Positions 30,254 through 40,615 of a stretch of 56,784 nucleotides of DNA are shown one piece after another. The position numbers were made by a program, and so were the translations under genes. The stretch spans positions 1-56,784 of the forward strand of contig JAVCCJ010000020.1 in assembly GCA_030765585.1 (NCBI GenBank), given 5' to 3'. Source of the stretch: Candidatus Zapsychrus exili (GTDB taxonomy: Bacteria; Omnitrophota; Gorgyraeia; Zapsychrales; Zapsychraceae). Within the stretch, counting starts at the first letter, position 1, and each line of letters opens with the position of its first letter. The notes below the pieces were generated by a model that searched no databases, was not told the DNA's origin, and saw nothing but the letters and a program-made list of their open reading frames with translations.

Positions 30254-31203
30254 CAGGTTTTGTTGATTGGTTTATTTATGGCATTCTAGGCTTTGATATT
30301 GAATCACAATTAGGAGGGACTATACATTTTTTTATTTATGACTCTCTTAAGATAGGCTTATTGCTTTTCTTTATGATAGCGGTAATAGGCTTTTTGAGAA
30401 GTTATTTGTCAGAAGCTAGAATTAAGAGGTGGATGACAAACGCTGGAATAGTTAAATATTTTTATGCAGCTTTATTTGGAGCTTTTACTCCTTTTTGTTC
30501 ATGTTCGTCGATTCCTATTTTCTTAAGTTTTTTAAAAACAGGTATTCCTATGGGGGTAATGTTTTCTTTTCTTATAACATCTCCTTTGCTTAATGAATAT
30601 TTGGCTGTTTTGATGTTTGGATTTTTTGGTTGGAAAATAGCAGTTGCTTATATTTTTAGCGGAATGTTTATCGGAATTATATCTGGAGTTGTGTTGGGTA
30701 AGATGGGTTTAGAAAAACATTTAATTCAAGACATTGTTGGCGTACAAACAGATATAAATACAAGAGAATATAAAAATTTGCAATCGCGCGTTAAATTTGG
30801 CATTGATGAAGCTTTTTCTATAATTAAGAAAATATGGGCTTGGATTCTTATAAGCATTGCAATAGGGGCGATTATACACAATTATGTTCCGCAAGAAATA
30901 ATTCATGGAATTATTGCAAAGACAGGATGGTTTGCTGTTCCTGTAGCTGTTATTTTAGGAGTTCCGATGTATGGAAGTTGTGCTGCTATTGTTCCGATTG
31001 CGTTTGTACTGTTTCAAAAGGGAGTTCCGATTGGAACAGCGCTAGCTTTTATGATGGCCGTTGCTGCTTTAAGTTTGCCTGAGGCAATTATTTTAAGACG
31101 AGCGATGAAGCTAAAGCTTATTGGTTTGTTTTTTGGCATCACAACTCTTTCAATTATTTTCATAGGATATGTTTTTAATTTTTTACAAACATTGTTAATG
31201 TAA
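30247..31203 (+). CDS. DUF318/UPF0718-type permease (ArsP-like)
   Basis: GAFTPFCSCSSIPIFLSFLKTGIPMGVMFSFLITSPLLNE; multiple TM segments. Confidence 0.85.
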   Translation: MLTGFVDWFIYGILGFDIESQLGGTIHFFIYDSLKIGLLLFFMIAVIGFLRSYLSEARIKRWMTNAGIVKYFYAALFGAFTPFCSCSSIPIFLSFLKTGIPMGVMFSFLITSPLLNEYLAVLMFGFFGWKIAVAYIFSGMFIGIISGVVLGKMGLEKHLIQDIVGVQTDINTREYKNLQSRVKFGIDEAFSIIKKIWAWILISIAIGAIIHNYVPQEIIHGIIAKTGWFAVPVAVILGVPMYGSCAAIVPIAFVLFQKGVPIGTALAFMMAVAALSLPEAIILRRAMKLKLIGLFFGITTLSIIFIGYVFNFLQTLLM

Positions 31204-31213
31204 AGATAACATT

Positions 31214-31573
31214 ATGAACGTTGCTGTAATAGGAGCATCAAACAAACCTGAGAGATATTCCTATAAAGCTTTAATGCTCTTGCAAGAAAATAATCACACC
31301 GTTTTTCCTATTCATAAAAAGTTAGAACTGATAGAAGGGATCAAAGTATTCTCTAGCATTACTGATGTTAACTCTGCGATAGATACTATAACGATGTATG
31401 TTGGACCTGCTATTTCTAGCGAAATTCAAGATGATATTTTATCTTGTAACCCCAGTAGAATTATCTTTAACCCTGGATCAGAAAACCCACAATTAGAGCA
31501 AGCAGCAAGAGATCATGGCGTTGAAGTTGTTTGTGCTTGCACACTTGTTATGCTTAAAATAGGACAATTTTAG
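31214..31573 (+). CDS. CoA-binding domain protein (YccU-like)
   Basis: MNVAVIGASNKPERYSYKALMLL...RIIFNPGSENPQLEQAARDHGVEVVCACTLVMLK. Confidence 0.85.
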   Translation: MNVAVIGASNKPERYSYKALMLLQENNHTVFPIHKKLELIEGIKVFSSITDVNSAIDTITMYVGPAISSEIQDDILSCNPSRIIFNPGSENPQLEQAARDHGVEVVCACTLVMLKIGQF

Positions 31574-32389
31574 ATGTATAAAACTTTATTTATTGTATTA
31601 GCTATTGTTTTTGTTGTGTTTATTTTTAATTTTCCATCTTTAGATAGATCTCGTCTGATGCGCGTTCATTTTATTAATGTAGGATATGGAAGTTCTGTTT
31701 TTATTGAGCTTCCCAATGGTCAAAATTTGCTTGTAGATGCAGGTCCTAAAGGTCAAGCGCAACATTTAATAGAATATATAAAATCCTTAAATATAGGAAA
31801 AATAAATAAAGCAGTGTTAACGCATCCTCATAAAGATCATTTTGGAGGATTCGATGAGATATTTAAACATTTTATAGTAGAAGAGTTTTATTTTAATGGA
31901 GATGAACGCAATCCTCACGAAGGCTATTTTGATGTTATGGCTCAGATCAAAGAAGATGTTGAGCCTAAGGTTTTAAGCAGAGGAGATAGATTAGAGCTTT
32001 TTAGCGGCATAATAATAGAGGTGTTACATCCTAAAAGTTTAACGGGTACGGCTAATGAGGAAGTTATTGTTCTATGGATTGAATATGGGACACAAAGTTT
32101 TCTTTTAACGTCTGATTTACCAGAACAAGAGCAGGGAGAGCTAGTTGATTTATTTCTTAAGTTAGAGAGGGCAAATTTTGTTCAAGTACCACATCATGGC
32201 GGCGCAATTAATGATAAGTTCGCAAGTAGACTTTCTGGTAAAACTTTTATTTTATCTGTTGGAGAAAATGAATATCAAAATCCATCTGTTGAACAGCTTA
32301 ACAAATTAAAAGGTAAGATTGTAAGAACAGACAAAGAAGGTGATGTTGTCATAGAATCCGACGGACGAAAGGCGAAAATTATAAAATGA
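31574..32389 (+). CDS. ComEC/Rec2-like metallo-beta-lactamase-fold hydrolase
   Basis: VHFINVGYGSSVFIELPNGQNLLVDAG, LTHPHKDHFGG, VPHHGG. Confidence 0.85.
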   Translation: MYKTLFIVLAIVFVVFIFNFPSLDRSRLMRVHFINVGYGSSVFIELPNGQNLLVDAGPKGQAQHLIEYIKSLNIGKINKAVLTHPHKDHFGGFDEIFKHFIVEEFYFNGDERNPHEGYFDVMAQIKEDVEPKVLSRGDRLELFSGIIIEVLHPKSLTGTANEEVIVLWIEYGTQSFLLTSDLPEQEQGELVDLFLKLERANFVQVPHHGGAINDKFASRLSGKTFILSVGENEYQNPSVEQLNKLKGKIVRTDKEGDVVIESDGRKAKIIK

Positions 32390-32922
32390 AGGAGAGACTA
32401 AAACGGTGGGGATCTGTATTTGCGTGGACCACGCTTATTTATTCTACTCTTTATATAGTTAGGCCAATTTGTTCTTTTTTAAAGGAAAATATTCCTTTTA
32501 GTATAGTTGCCAATTTTTTGCTTGTAGCCTTATTCTCTGCAATTATTTTTTTGTTTTTAAGAAAAGTAAAAGTAAGAATGATATCAACCTATGTCTTGCT
32601 TTTATTGATTCTTTCTATGTATTTGTTTGGTTTTATGAGTATTAAAATAACAGAAGAAAAAATACATTTTATTGAGTACGGTATTTTAGTTTTTTTGGTT
32701 TATTGGGCAAGCATAGTTGATTTTAAGGATCCACATTCTTATATAATTGCTTTTTTTGTGGCGTTTTTTGTTGGGTGGGCAGATGAAGGTATACAATATT
32801 TATTACCTAATAGATATTACGACATAAGAGATGTTGTCTTTAATGGCGTGGGAAGCGCGTTGGGACTTTGTCTAATTTTTATAATGAGACGCGAAATTAT
32901 ACAAAAAACCCCCTCTATCTAA
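32386..32922 (+). CDS. VanZ-like membrane protein
   Basis: EEKIHFIEYGILVFLVYWA...WADEGIQYLLPNRYYDIRDVVFNGVGSALG. Confidence 0.8.
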   Translation: MKERLKRWGSVFAWTTLIYSTLYIVRPICSFLKENIPFSIVANFLLVALFSAIIFLFLRKVKVRMISTYVLLLLILSMYLFGFMSIKITEEKIHFIEYGILVFLVYWASIVDFKDPHSYIIAFFVAFFVGWADEGIQYLLPNRYYDIRDVVFNGVGSALGLCLIFIMRREIIQKTPSI

Positions 32923-32937
32923 TTAAAGATAGAGGGG
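32909..32937. terminator. Bidirectional terminator between convergent genes
   Basis: CCCCTCTATCT-aattaa-AGATAGAGGGG flanked by A and T runs. Confidence 0.8.
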
Positions 32938-32957
32938 AAAATTGTTTTAAGGCTTAT

Positions 32958-33125
32958 TTAAGCTTTGATTGCATCAGATGGACAGACTGAAACGCAAGCG
33001 CCACAATCAGTACATTTTTCAGCATCAATAGTATAAATAGGATCGCCTTCACTTATTGCTTCAACAGGGCATTCTGGAATACATGAACCACATGCGATGC
33101 AATCTTCGTTAATTGTATGAGCCAT
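32958..33125 (-). CDS. 2[4Fe-4S] ferredoxin
   Basis: MAHTINEDCIACGSCIPECPVEAISEGDPIYTIDAEKCTDCGACVSVCPSDAIKA; 55 aa; not in ORF track. Confidence 0.93.
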   Translation of the reverse strand: MAHTINEDCIACGSCIPECPVEAISEGDPIYTIDAEKCTDCGACVSVCPSDAIKA

Positions 33126-33253
33126 TAATTACCTCCTTGCTCTATGTTAGGTGTAACATCAACTTGTATTCTTTATTTTTTAGCATAATTATATTTTAAT
33201 TGCAAATAATAACATGTATTTTCTATTTTTTATGTATAATATAAAAATCTAAG

Positions 33254-34081
33254 ATGAAGACAAAACAATACTTTTACTTATATTTATTAATAGCTGCATC
33301 TTTTGTTATGGTATCTTGTGTCAGATTTGAAACAAGGCCGCATGGCTATGTACTGCCTAAAGAAGAAGCGTATTATGAGGAACAAGAGCTAATAATAGAG
33401 TCTGAAGTAGTCCGGTTAGCTGCATCAGAAACAGTTTCTTTTAAAACAGGAAGCAATCTTTCGCATCAAGTAGCGCCAGGAGAGACTGTTTGGCGTTTGG
33501 CAAAAATATATAATGTCAAAGCACAAGATATTATAAGTGCAAATTCACTTAAAAGTGCAACTGATATAAAAATGGGACAACGTCTTATAATTCCAAATGC
33601 ATCATCTCCGAAGGAAATTATACCTCTTTTTCCATCAAAGAAGTGGCAATATATTATCATTCATCATAGCGCAACAGATGAAGGTAATTCTTTGCATTTT
33701 AATAAAGCTCATACTTTAAGGGGTTGGGATAGGGGAGTTGGTTATGATTTTGTTATTGATAATGGTACAAGCGGGAAAAGAGAAGGTCAAATAGAAACAA
33801 CTCCCCGTTGGATTAAGCAGCAAGATGGAGCGCATTGTAAAGCATCAGATATGAATAAAAAGGCAATTGGGATATGTTTAGTAGGTAATTTTAGTGAAGA
33901 TAGAGTGTCAATGAGGCAAATGGAGTCTTTGGTTTTGTTGGTTCGTGTCTTGCAGGATTATTATAAAATTCCAATATCTAAAATATTGGGTCATGGAAAA
34001 GTTCCTGATGCTATAACAGAATGCCCTGGAACAAAGTTTCCTTGGAATGCTTTTATACAAAAACTTAAATCTGCGCAGTAA
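33254..34081 (+). CDS. LysM-containing N-acetylmuramoyl-L-alanine amidase (lipoprotein)
   Basis: LysM HQVAPGETVWRLAKIYNVKAQDIISANSL; Amidase_2 YIIIHHSATDEG...GHGKVPDAITECPG. Confidence 0.88.
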   Translation: MKTKQYFYLYLLIAASFVMVSCVRFETRPHGYVLPKEEAYYEEQELIIESEVVRLAASETVSFKTGSNLSHQVAPGETVWRLAKIYNVKAQDIISANSLKSATDIKMGQRLIIPNASSPKEIIPLFPSKKWQYIIIHHSATDEGNSLHFNKAHTLRGWDRGVGYDFVIDNGTSGKREGQIETTPRWIKQQDGAHCKASDMNKKAIGICLVGNFSEDRVSMRQMESLVLLVRVLQDYYKIPISKILGHGKVPDAITECPGTKFPWNAFIQKLKSAQ

Positions 34082-34324
34082 CATTTTCCTATAAATGTTT
34101 TATTGACATAAAGCATAAATTCTTTTAATCTATTACCGTATTTTGGGCCTCAAAATATCTTACCAAACCCGTTGTATCTTATATTATGAGTAATTTCTTT
34201 TCGCATAAAAAAACGCGCAATATGTCTTTGCTACAAGGAATCTTGTTCTTTTTAAGGTTGCTGTGTGGCAGTAAAGCTTATCATTTAATAAAAATTAAAT
34301 TTATTAATATTAAAAGGGAGAGTT

Positions 34325-35842
34325 ATGTCAAAAAAGCAAGGCTTTGATAACGAAAAGTATTTAAAAGAACAAACCGAAGCGATTTTAAAACGGGTTGAGA
34401 GATTTGATAATAAGCTCTATTTAGAGTTTGGCGGGAAATTACTTTTTGATTATCATGCTGCTCGCGTCCTTCCTGGATTTGATCCAAATGTTAAAATGAG
34501 ACTTTTAAAACAGTTAAGCAGTAGTGCTGATATTATTTTGTGTATCTATGCAGGAGACATTGAAAGAAAAAAAGTAAGAGCTGATTTTGGTATAACTTAT
34601 GATGTTGATGCATTGAAACTAATTGATGACCTTAAAGGGTGGGATATTGATGTTTGCGCTGTTGTTATAACGCGCTTTGAAGGTCAACCCGCAGCCACTA
34701 TCTTTAAAAATAAATTAGAACGTCGCAAAATAAAAGTATATACCCATCCGTTTACAGAAGGGTATCCAACGGATGTGGATCTGATTGTTAGTGATAAAGG
34801 GTACGGAGCAAACGCTTATATTGAAACAAAAAATCGTTTGGTTATTGTAACTGGTCCTGGACCAGGAAGTGGAAAACTTGCGACGTGCATGTCACAGCTC
34901 TATCATGAACATAAACATGGAGTAAACGCAGGTTATGCAAAGTTTGAAACATTTCCAATATGGAATTTACCTTTGAAACATCCTGTTAACATTGCATATG
35001 AATGTGCAACAGCTGATATCAAAGATTTTAATTTAATTGACTCGTTTCATTTAGAGGCATATGGCAAGACAACAGTTAATTACAATAGAGACGTTGAAAT
35101 ATTTCCAGTTTTAAAAAGAATATTAGGAAAGATTATGGGAGAAGATATATACAACTCTCCTACTGATATGGGAGTTAATTGCGCTGGGTCTGGAATTGTC
35201 GACGATGAAGTTTGTCGTGAAGCATCGCAACAAGAGGCGATAAGGAGATATTTTAGATATAAATATGAATATATAATGGGCCTAGTTGATCAAGAATCAG
35301 TGCAAAGAGCTGATTTGTTGATGGAAGAAATGGGGGTTCGTGTCGAAGACAGAAAAGTTGTTGAAGCTGCAAGGGCTGCAGCCGCAGATGCAGAGAAAAA
35401 AGGCGGAGGTAATGAGGGAGTTTATTGCGGAGCGGCGATTGAGCTGCATAGCGGAGAAATTGTAACAGGTAAAAATTCGCCTTTGATGCATGCCGCATCA
35501 AGTCTGATTATAAATGTTTTAAAGAAAATGGCAGAGATACCAGATAGAATACCATTATTATCAGAAAATATTATAAAATCTATATCAAATCTTAAGAATA
35601 ATATTTTAGATGCTAAGACAATAAGTTTAGATTTAGATGAGACTTTGATAAGCTTAAGCATTAGTGCTGCTACAAATCCTGCAGCACAGCTAGCTATAGA
35701 AAAGTTAAGTGAATTGCAAGGTTGTGAAGTGCATATAACGCATATTCCAACAGCTGGAGATGAAGCGGGATTAAGAAGATTAGGCGTGAATTTGACTAGT
35801 GATCCTAATTTCTCATCAAAAAGTTTTTGTAAGGCTACATAA
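34325..35842 (+). CDS. DUF1846 family protein
   Basis: 505 aa; FDNKLYLEFGGKLLFDYHAARVLPGFDPNVKMRLL, IYAGDIERKKVRADFGITYDVDALKLIDDL. Confidence 0.85.
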   Translation: MSKKQGFDNEKYLKEQTEAILKRVERFDNKLYLEFGGKLLFDYHAARVLPGFDPNVKMRLLKQLSSSADIILCIYAGDIERKKVRADFGITYDVDALKLIDDLKGWDIDVCAVVITRFEGQPAATIFKNKLERRKIKVYTHPFTEGYPTDVDLIVSDKGYGANAYIETKNRLVIVTGPGPGSGKLATCMSQLYHEHKHGVNAGYAKFETFPIWNLPLKHPVNIAYECATADIKDFNLIDSFHLEAYGKTTVNYNRDVEIFPVLKRILGKIMGEDIYNSPTDMGVNCAGSGIVDDEVCREASQQEAIRRYFRYKYEYIMGLVDQESVQRADLLMEEMGVRVEDRKVVEAARAAAADAEKKGGGNEGVYCGAAIELHSGEIVTGKNSPLMHAASSLIINVLKKMAEIPDRIPLLSENIIKSISNLKNNILDAKTISLDLDETLISLSISAATNPAAQLAIEKLSELQGCEVHITHIPTAGDEAGLRRLGVNLTSDPNFSSKSFCKAT

Positions 35843-35893
35843 AGTTTAGGGTAGATAATTTTACGTTTAATTAATTAACAAGAAGAGGTAAAG

Positions 35894-38800
35894 ATGGTAC
35901 GAAGAAAAGACATTAAGAAAGTTCTTATTATTGGTTCTGGTCCTATTATTATAGGGCAAGCTTGTGAATTTGATTATTCAGGAACGCAAGCATGTAAGGC
36001 ATTAAAAGAAGAGGGCTTTGAGGTTGTGTTGGTTAATTCGAATCCAGCTACTATTATGACTGATCCAACGACGGCTGATAAAACATATATTGAACCGCTT
36101 ACTGCAGAAAGTATTGAAGCGATTATTGAAAAAGAACGTCCAGATGGTTTGTTACCTAATTTAGGTGGGCAAACAGGACTTAATTTATCAGCTACTTTAC
36201 ATAAAACTGGAGTGTTGAAAAAATACGGAATTGAAATGATTGGTGTTAAGGCCGATGTTATTGAGCGTGGTGAAGATAGAATTTCATTTAAAGAGACTAT
36301 GGATAAAATTGGGATTGAGATGGCAAAATCTGAGCCGTCTCATTCTGTAGAAGAGGCCGAAGGTATTGCAGAGAAGCTAGGTTATCCGGTCGTGTTGCGT
36401 CCAGCATATACGATGGGAGGAACAGGCGGAGGAATAGCTTATAATGTTGAAGAATTACGTACGATAGTTACTAGAGGATTAGCTGTTAGTCTTGTTGGTC
36501 AGGTTTTGGTTGAAGAATCTGTTTATGGATGGGAAGAACTTGAGCTTGAAGTTGTAAGAGATGATAAAAATAATAAAATCACGGTTTGTTTTATTGAAAA
36601 TATTGATGCAATGGGTGTTCACACTGGAGATAGCTTCTGCTCAGCTCCAATGTTGACCGTACCACAAGAATTGCAAGATCGTATGCAAGACGCCTCGTAT
36701 AAAATAGTTGATGCTATAGGAGTGATCGGTGGTACCAACGTTCAGTTTGCGCATGATCCAGAATCTGATCGCTTGATTGTTATAGAAATTAATCCAAGAA
36801 CCTCGCGTTCGTCTGCGCTTGCATCAAAGGCAACAGGATTTCCTATTGCTCGTATTTCTACAAAACTAGCAGCAGGATTAAATATGGACGAAATTCCATA
36901 TTGGAGAGATGGGACGCTTGATAAATATGTTCCAAGCGGAGAATATGTTGTTATTAAATTTGCTCGTTGGGCATTTGAAAAATTTGCTCAAGCAAAAGAT
37001 ATACTTGGAACTCAGATGAAGGCAGTTGGAGAAGTTATGAGCATTGCAAAAACTTTTCAAGAGTCTTTTCAAAAAGCAATTCGTTCGCTTGAAATTAAAC
37101 AGTATGGATTGGGTTATGCAAAGAATTACAATGAACTTTCATTAGATGAAATAAAGAAGAAGTTGGCATATCCGTCGAGCCAGAGAGTATTTTTAATGTA
37201 TGAAGCTTTAAGAAAAGGAATGGACGTGCAAGAACTCCATAAGCTTACATACATAGGAGTTTATTTTATTAATGCAATGAAAGAATTGGTTGATTATGAG
37301 GAAGAAATAACAAAGGTAAAATTTAAAGACTTGTCAGTTGATAAATTAAAGAAAGCAAAGCAGCTAGGGTTTGCAGATAAATATCTGGCTAAAGTGTTTG
37401 GTGTGGATGAAAAGCAGGTAAGAGACACAAGAATAAAGGCTGGCATTATTGCAAAATATGAGCCTGTTCCTGTTAGTGGCGTCAATGATGCAGCATACTA
37501 TTACTCAACATATGCTGATGTTGAAGACCAAGTTACTGTTTCAAAAAATAAAAAGATTATGATTTTAGGTGGCGGGCCAAATAGAATAGGTCAAGGTATT
37601 GAGTTTGATTATACTTGCGTGCATGCCGCATTCACTTTAAGAGATGCAGGGTATGAATCTATTATGGTTAATTGTAATCCTGAGACTGTTTCAACAGATT
37701 ATGATACATCTAATAAACTTTATTTTGAACCTTTAACTGTTGAGGATGTATTAAGCATTTATGAAAAAGAAAAACCAGAAGGCGTTATTGTTCAGTTTGG
37801 CGGACAGACTCCTTTAAATATTGCACAAGAATTAAAAGATAACGGAGTTCCTATTTTAGGAACAACACCAGAAAGTATTGATTTCGCAGAGGATCGCGAA
37901 CGTTTTAGAGAAAAAATGATAACACTTGGAATTCCTCAGCCAGAAAGTGATACAGCAAGGTCTTTAGATCAAGCTTTAAAGATTGCTGATAAAATTGGAT
38001 ATCCTTTGATGGTTCGTCCTTCTTATGTGTTAGGTGGACGAGGAATGGAAGTTATTTATGAAGAAGAATCTTTAAGAAAATATGCAACAGAGGCAATTAA
38101 TGTAAGCCCTGAGCACCCTATGCTTATTGATAGATTCTTAGAGCAGGCAACAGAAGCAGAAGTTGATGCTATTTCTGATGGAGAAGATTCTTTTGTAGCA
38201 TCTATTATGGAACATATTGAGCTTGCTGGTGTTCATAGTGGAGATTCAGCATGCTCTATTCCAAGTAGAACCATTAAAAAAGAACATATAGAAACAATAA
38301 AAGATTATACAAAGAAAATAGCAAAAGAATTAAAAGTAATTGGTTTGATTAATATTCAATTTGCTATTTGCGATGATAAAGTTTATATCTTGGAAGCCAA
38401 TCCTCGTGCGTCAAGAACGGTTCCTATTGTTTCAAAGATAGCAGGCATATCTTTGGCAAGAATGGCAACAGAAATTATGTTAGGAAAGAAAGTAAAGGAT
38501 CTTCCAAAGTTTGATGTTGATAATATTCCTTACGTAGGGGTTAAAGAGTCAGTGTTTCCATTTAATATGTTTCCTGAGGTTGATCCAATATTAGGACCTG
38601 AGATGAGAGCAACAGGTGAGGTTATGGGAATAGCAGATACTTTTGGTATGGCATTTTATAAAGCCCAAGAATCAGCAGGATATAAATTGCCTTCTGAAGG
38701 CAATGTTTTAATTACAATAGCAAAGCGAGATAGAAAAGTTCTTCTTCCTATTGCAAAAAAGATAGAAGCCTTAGGTTTTACTATTCTTGCAACAGAAGGA

Positions 38801-39103
38801 ACAAGTAAGTTTTTAGATGAAAATGGTGTCAAGAGTACCGTTGCTAAGAAATTGCATGAAGGTCGTCCTAACATAGCAGATGCAATCAAAAATAATGAGC
38901 TAGCTCTTATACTCAACACACCAATTGGAAAAGACAGTCAACATGATGATAGCTACATAAGAATGATGGCAATACAAAAGAAGATTCCTTATGTTACATC
39001 TATTGCCGCAGCAGAAGCAACAGTTGCTGGAATAGAGGCAATGAAGACTGGAGATAAATCTCCTAAATCATTGCAAGAGTATCATGCATTATTGAATAAA
39101 TAA
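35894..39103 (+). CDS. carB: Carbamoyl-phosphate synthase large subunit
   Basis: 1069 aa; duplicated ATP-grasp halves; GSGPIIIGQACEFDYSGTQACKAL. Confidence 0.96.
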   Translation: MVRRKDIKKVLIIGSGPIIIGQACEFDYSGTQACKALKEEGFEVVLVNSNPATIMTDPTTADKTYIEPLTAESIEAIIEKERPDGLLPNLGGQTGLNLSATLHKTGVLKKYGIEMIGVKADVIERGEDRISFKETMDKIGIEMAKSEPSHSVEEAEGIAEKLGYPVVLRPAYTMGGTGGGIAYNVEELRTIVTRGLAVSLVGQVLVEESVYGWEELELEVVRDDKNNKITVCFIENIDAMGVHTGDSFCSAPMLTVPQELQDRMQDASYKIVDAIGVIGGTNVQFAHDPESDRLIVIEINPRTSRSSALASKATGFPIARISTKLAAGLNMDEIPYWRDGTLDKYVPSGEYVVIKFARWAFEKFAQAKDILGTQMKAVGEVMSIAKTFQESFQKAIRSLEIKQYGLGYAKNYNELSLDEIKKKLAYPSSQRVFLMYEALRKGMDVQELHKLTYIGVYFINAMKELVDYEEEITKVKFKDLSVDKLKKAKQLGFADKYLAKVFGVDEKQVRDTRIKAGIIAKYEPVPVSGVNDAAYYYSTYADVEDQVTVSKNKKIMILGGGPNRIGQGIEFDYTCVHAAFTLRDAGYESIMVNCNPETVSTDYDTSNKLYFEPLTVEDVLSIYEKEKPEGVIVQFGGQTPLNIAQELKDNGVPILGTTPESIDFAEDRERFREKMITLGIPQPESDTARSLDQALKIADKIGYPLMVRPSYVLGGRGMEVIYEEESLRKYATEAINVSPEHPMLIDRFLEQATEAEVDAISDGEDSFVASIMEHIELAGVHSGDSACSIPSRTIKKEHIETIKDYTKKIAKELKVIGLINIQFAICDDKVYILEANPRASRTVPIVSKIAGISLARMATEIMLGKKVKDLPKFDVDNIPYVGVKESVFPFNMFPEVDPILGPEMRATGEVMGIADTFGMAFYKAQESAGYKLPSEGNVLITIAKRDRKVLLPIAKKIEALGFTILATEGTSKFLDENGVKSTVAKKLHEGRPNIADAIKNNELALILNTPIGKDSQHDDSYIRMMAIQKKIPYVTSIAAAEATVAGIEAMKTGDKSPKSLQEYHALLNK

Positions 39104-39129
39104 ATTAAATATAGAAGGAGAAAAAGATA

Positions 39130-40581
39130 ATGAGTGGAATTTTCGGAGCAATATCTAAAGACGATTGTGCAAAGACTTTATTTTATGGAATAGATTATCA
39201 TTCACATCTTGGAACAGAATATGGTGGAATAGCTGTTTTAGATAAAGAATTTAAACGTCAAATTCATAGTATAAGCCAAAGCCAATTTAAATCTAAGTTC
39301 TATGAAGATCATAAGCGTATGGTAGGTCCTAAAGGAATTGGTGCTATTAGCGATTTTGATGAACAGCCAATATACCTGAATTCTAAGTTTGGACCATTTT
39401 GTATAGTAACAGCTGGTCTTATTGAGAATAAAGCAGATCTTGAAGCCTTGCTTTTCAGCAAAGGTATTTCTTTTAGTGAAGTAAGTCAGAATGGTGAGCT
39501 TAACACAACTGAGCTTGTTGCAAAGCTAATAAGCTTAGGTGATAATCTTATACACGGAATTGAGCTTATGTTCGACGCTATTGAAGGGTCATGTTCGCTT
39601 CTTCTTCTTAATAAAGATGGTATTTATGCTGCTCGCGATAGACTTGGATATACTCCTTTGACCATAGGAAAAAAAGAGAATGATTGGATAGTTGCATCAG
39701 AAACAAATTCTTTTGCTAATCTTGGTTTTTCAATAGAACAATATTTAAAACCAGGAGAGGTAGTACTTTTAAATGAAAAGGGATTGTTATCTCAGAGAAA
39801 AGGCACAGAAGAGAGCCAGATTTGTTCCTTCCTCTGGATATATACTGGTTTTCCTGCATCAAATTATGAAGGTATCAATACTGAAACTGTTCGCGAACGT
39901 TGCGGACGTGCATTAGCAAAACAAGACAAAGATATTGAGGCAGATGTTGTTGCTGGCGTGCCAGATTCTGGAACAGCACATGCAATAGGTTATGCTATGG
40001 AATCAGGTAAGCCATATAGAAGGCCTTTAGTTAAATATACTCCAGGATATGGAAGAAGTTATACTCCTCCATCTCAAGAGACGAGAGATCTTATTGCTAC
40101 GATGAAACTTATTGCTATCGACGAGATCATAAAAGATAATAAGGTTATTATTTGTGAGGATTCAATTGTAAGAGGAACACAATTGAAGAATTTTACAGTT
40201 AATAAGCTTTGGAACGCAGGGGCAAAAGAAATTCATGTTAGACCTGCTTGTCCACCTTTAATGTTTCCTTGTAAGTTCTGTTTGTCTACTAGAAGTATTG
40301 ATGAATTAGCGGCCCGAAAAGCCATTCGCGATATTGAGGGCAAGGACATAGAAGATGTTTCAGAATATCTTGATACTACTTCAGAAAAATATAAAAAGAT
40401 GGTCGATTGGATTAGAAAAGATATTGAGGTGACTACCTTAAGATATTTAAGAATAGAAGACATGATTGAAGCAATTGGTCTTCCTAAGGAAAAGATTTGT
40501 CTATATTGTTGGAACGGAAAATGTCCAGGCTCTGAATGTTCGTCTAAAAAAGACCTTGCAAAAGAAGGTGCTGTTAAATAA
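39130..40581 (+). CDS. PurF-like amidophosphoribosyltransferase homologue with Ser2 in place of Cys2
   Basis: 483 aa; MSGIFGAISKDDCAKTLFYG N-terminus, PRPP loop VIICEDSIVRGTQL. Confidence 0.85.
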   Translation: MSGIFGAISKDDCAKTLFYGIDYHSHLGTEYGGIAVLDKEFKRQIHSISQSQFKSKFYEDHKRMVGPKGIGAISDFDEQPIYLNSKFGPFCIVTAGLIENKADLEALLFSKGISFSEVSQNGELNTTELVAKLISLGDNLIHGIELMFDAIEGSCSLLLLNKDGIYAARDRLGYTPLTIGKKENDWIVASETNSFANLGFSIEQYLKPGEVVLLNEKGLLSQRKGTEESQICSFLWIYTGFPASNYEGINTETVRERCGRALAKQDKDIEADVVAGVPDSGTAHAIGYAMESGKPYRRPLVKYTPGYGRSYTPPSQETRDLIATMKLIAIDEIIKDNKVIICEDSIVRGTQLKNFTVNKLWNAGAKEIHVRPACPPLMFPCKFCLSTRSIDELAARKAIRDIEGKDIEDVSEYLDTTSEKYKKMVDWIRKDIEVTTLRYLRIEDMIEAIGLPKEKICLYCWNGKCPGSECSSKKDLAKEGAVK

Positions 40582-40615
40582 AATAGGATATTATTTTTAC
40601 AGAAAGGGGAAGTAA

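Noticed and set aside
34185-34350. Small ORF MSNFFSHKKTRNMSLLQGILFFLRLLCGSKAYHLIKIKF...
   Set aside because: Overlaps the DUF1846 start, poor RBS, no recognisable domain; could not be supported.
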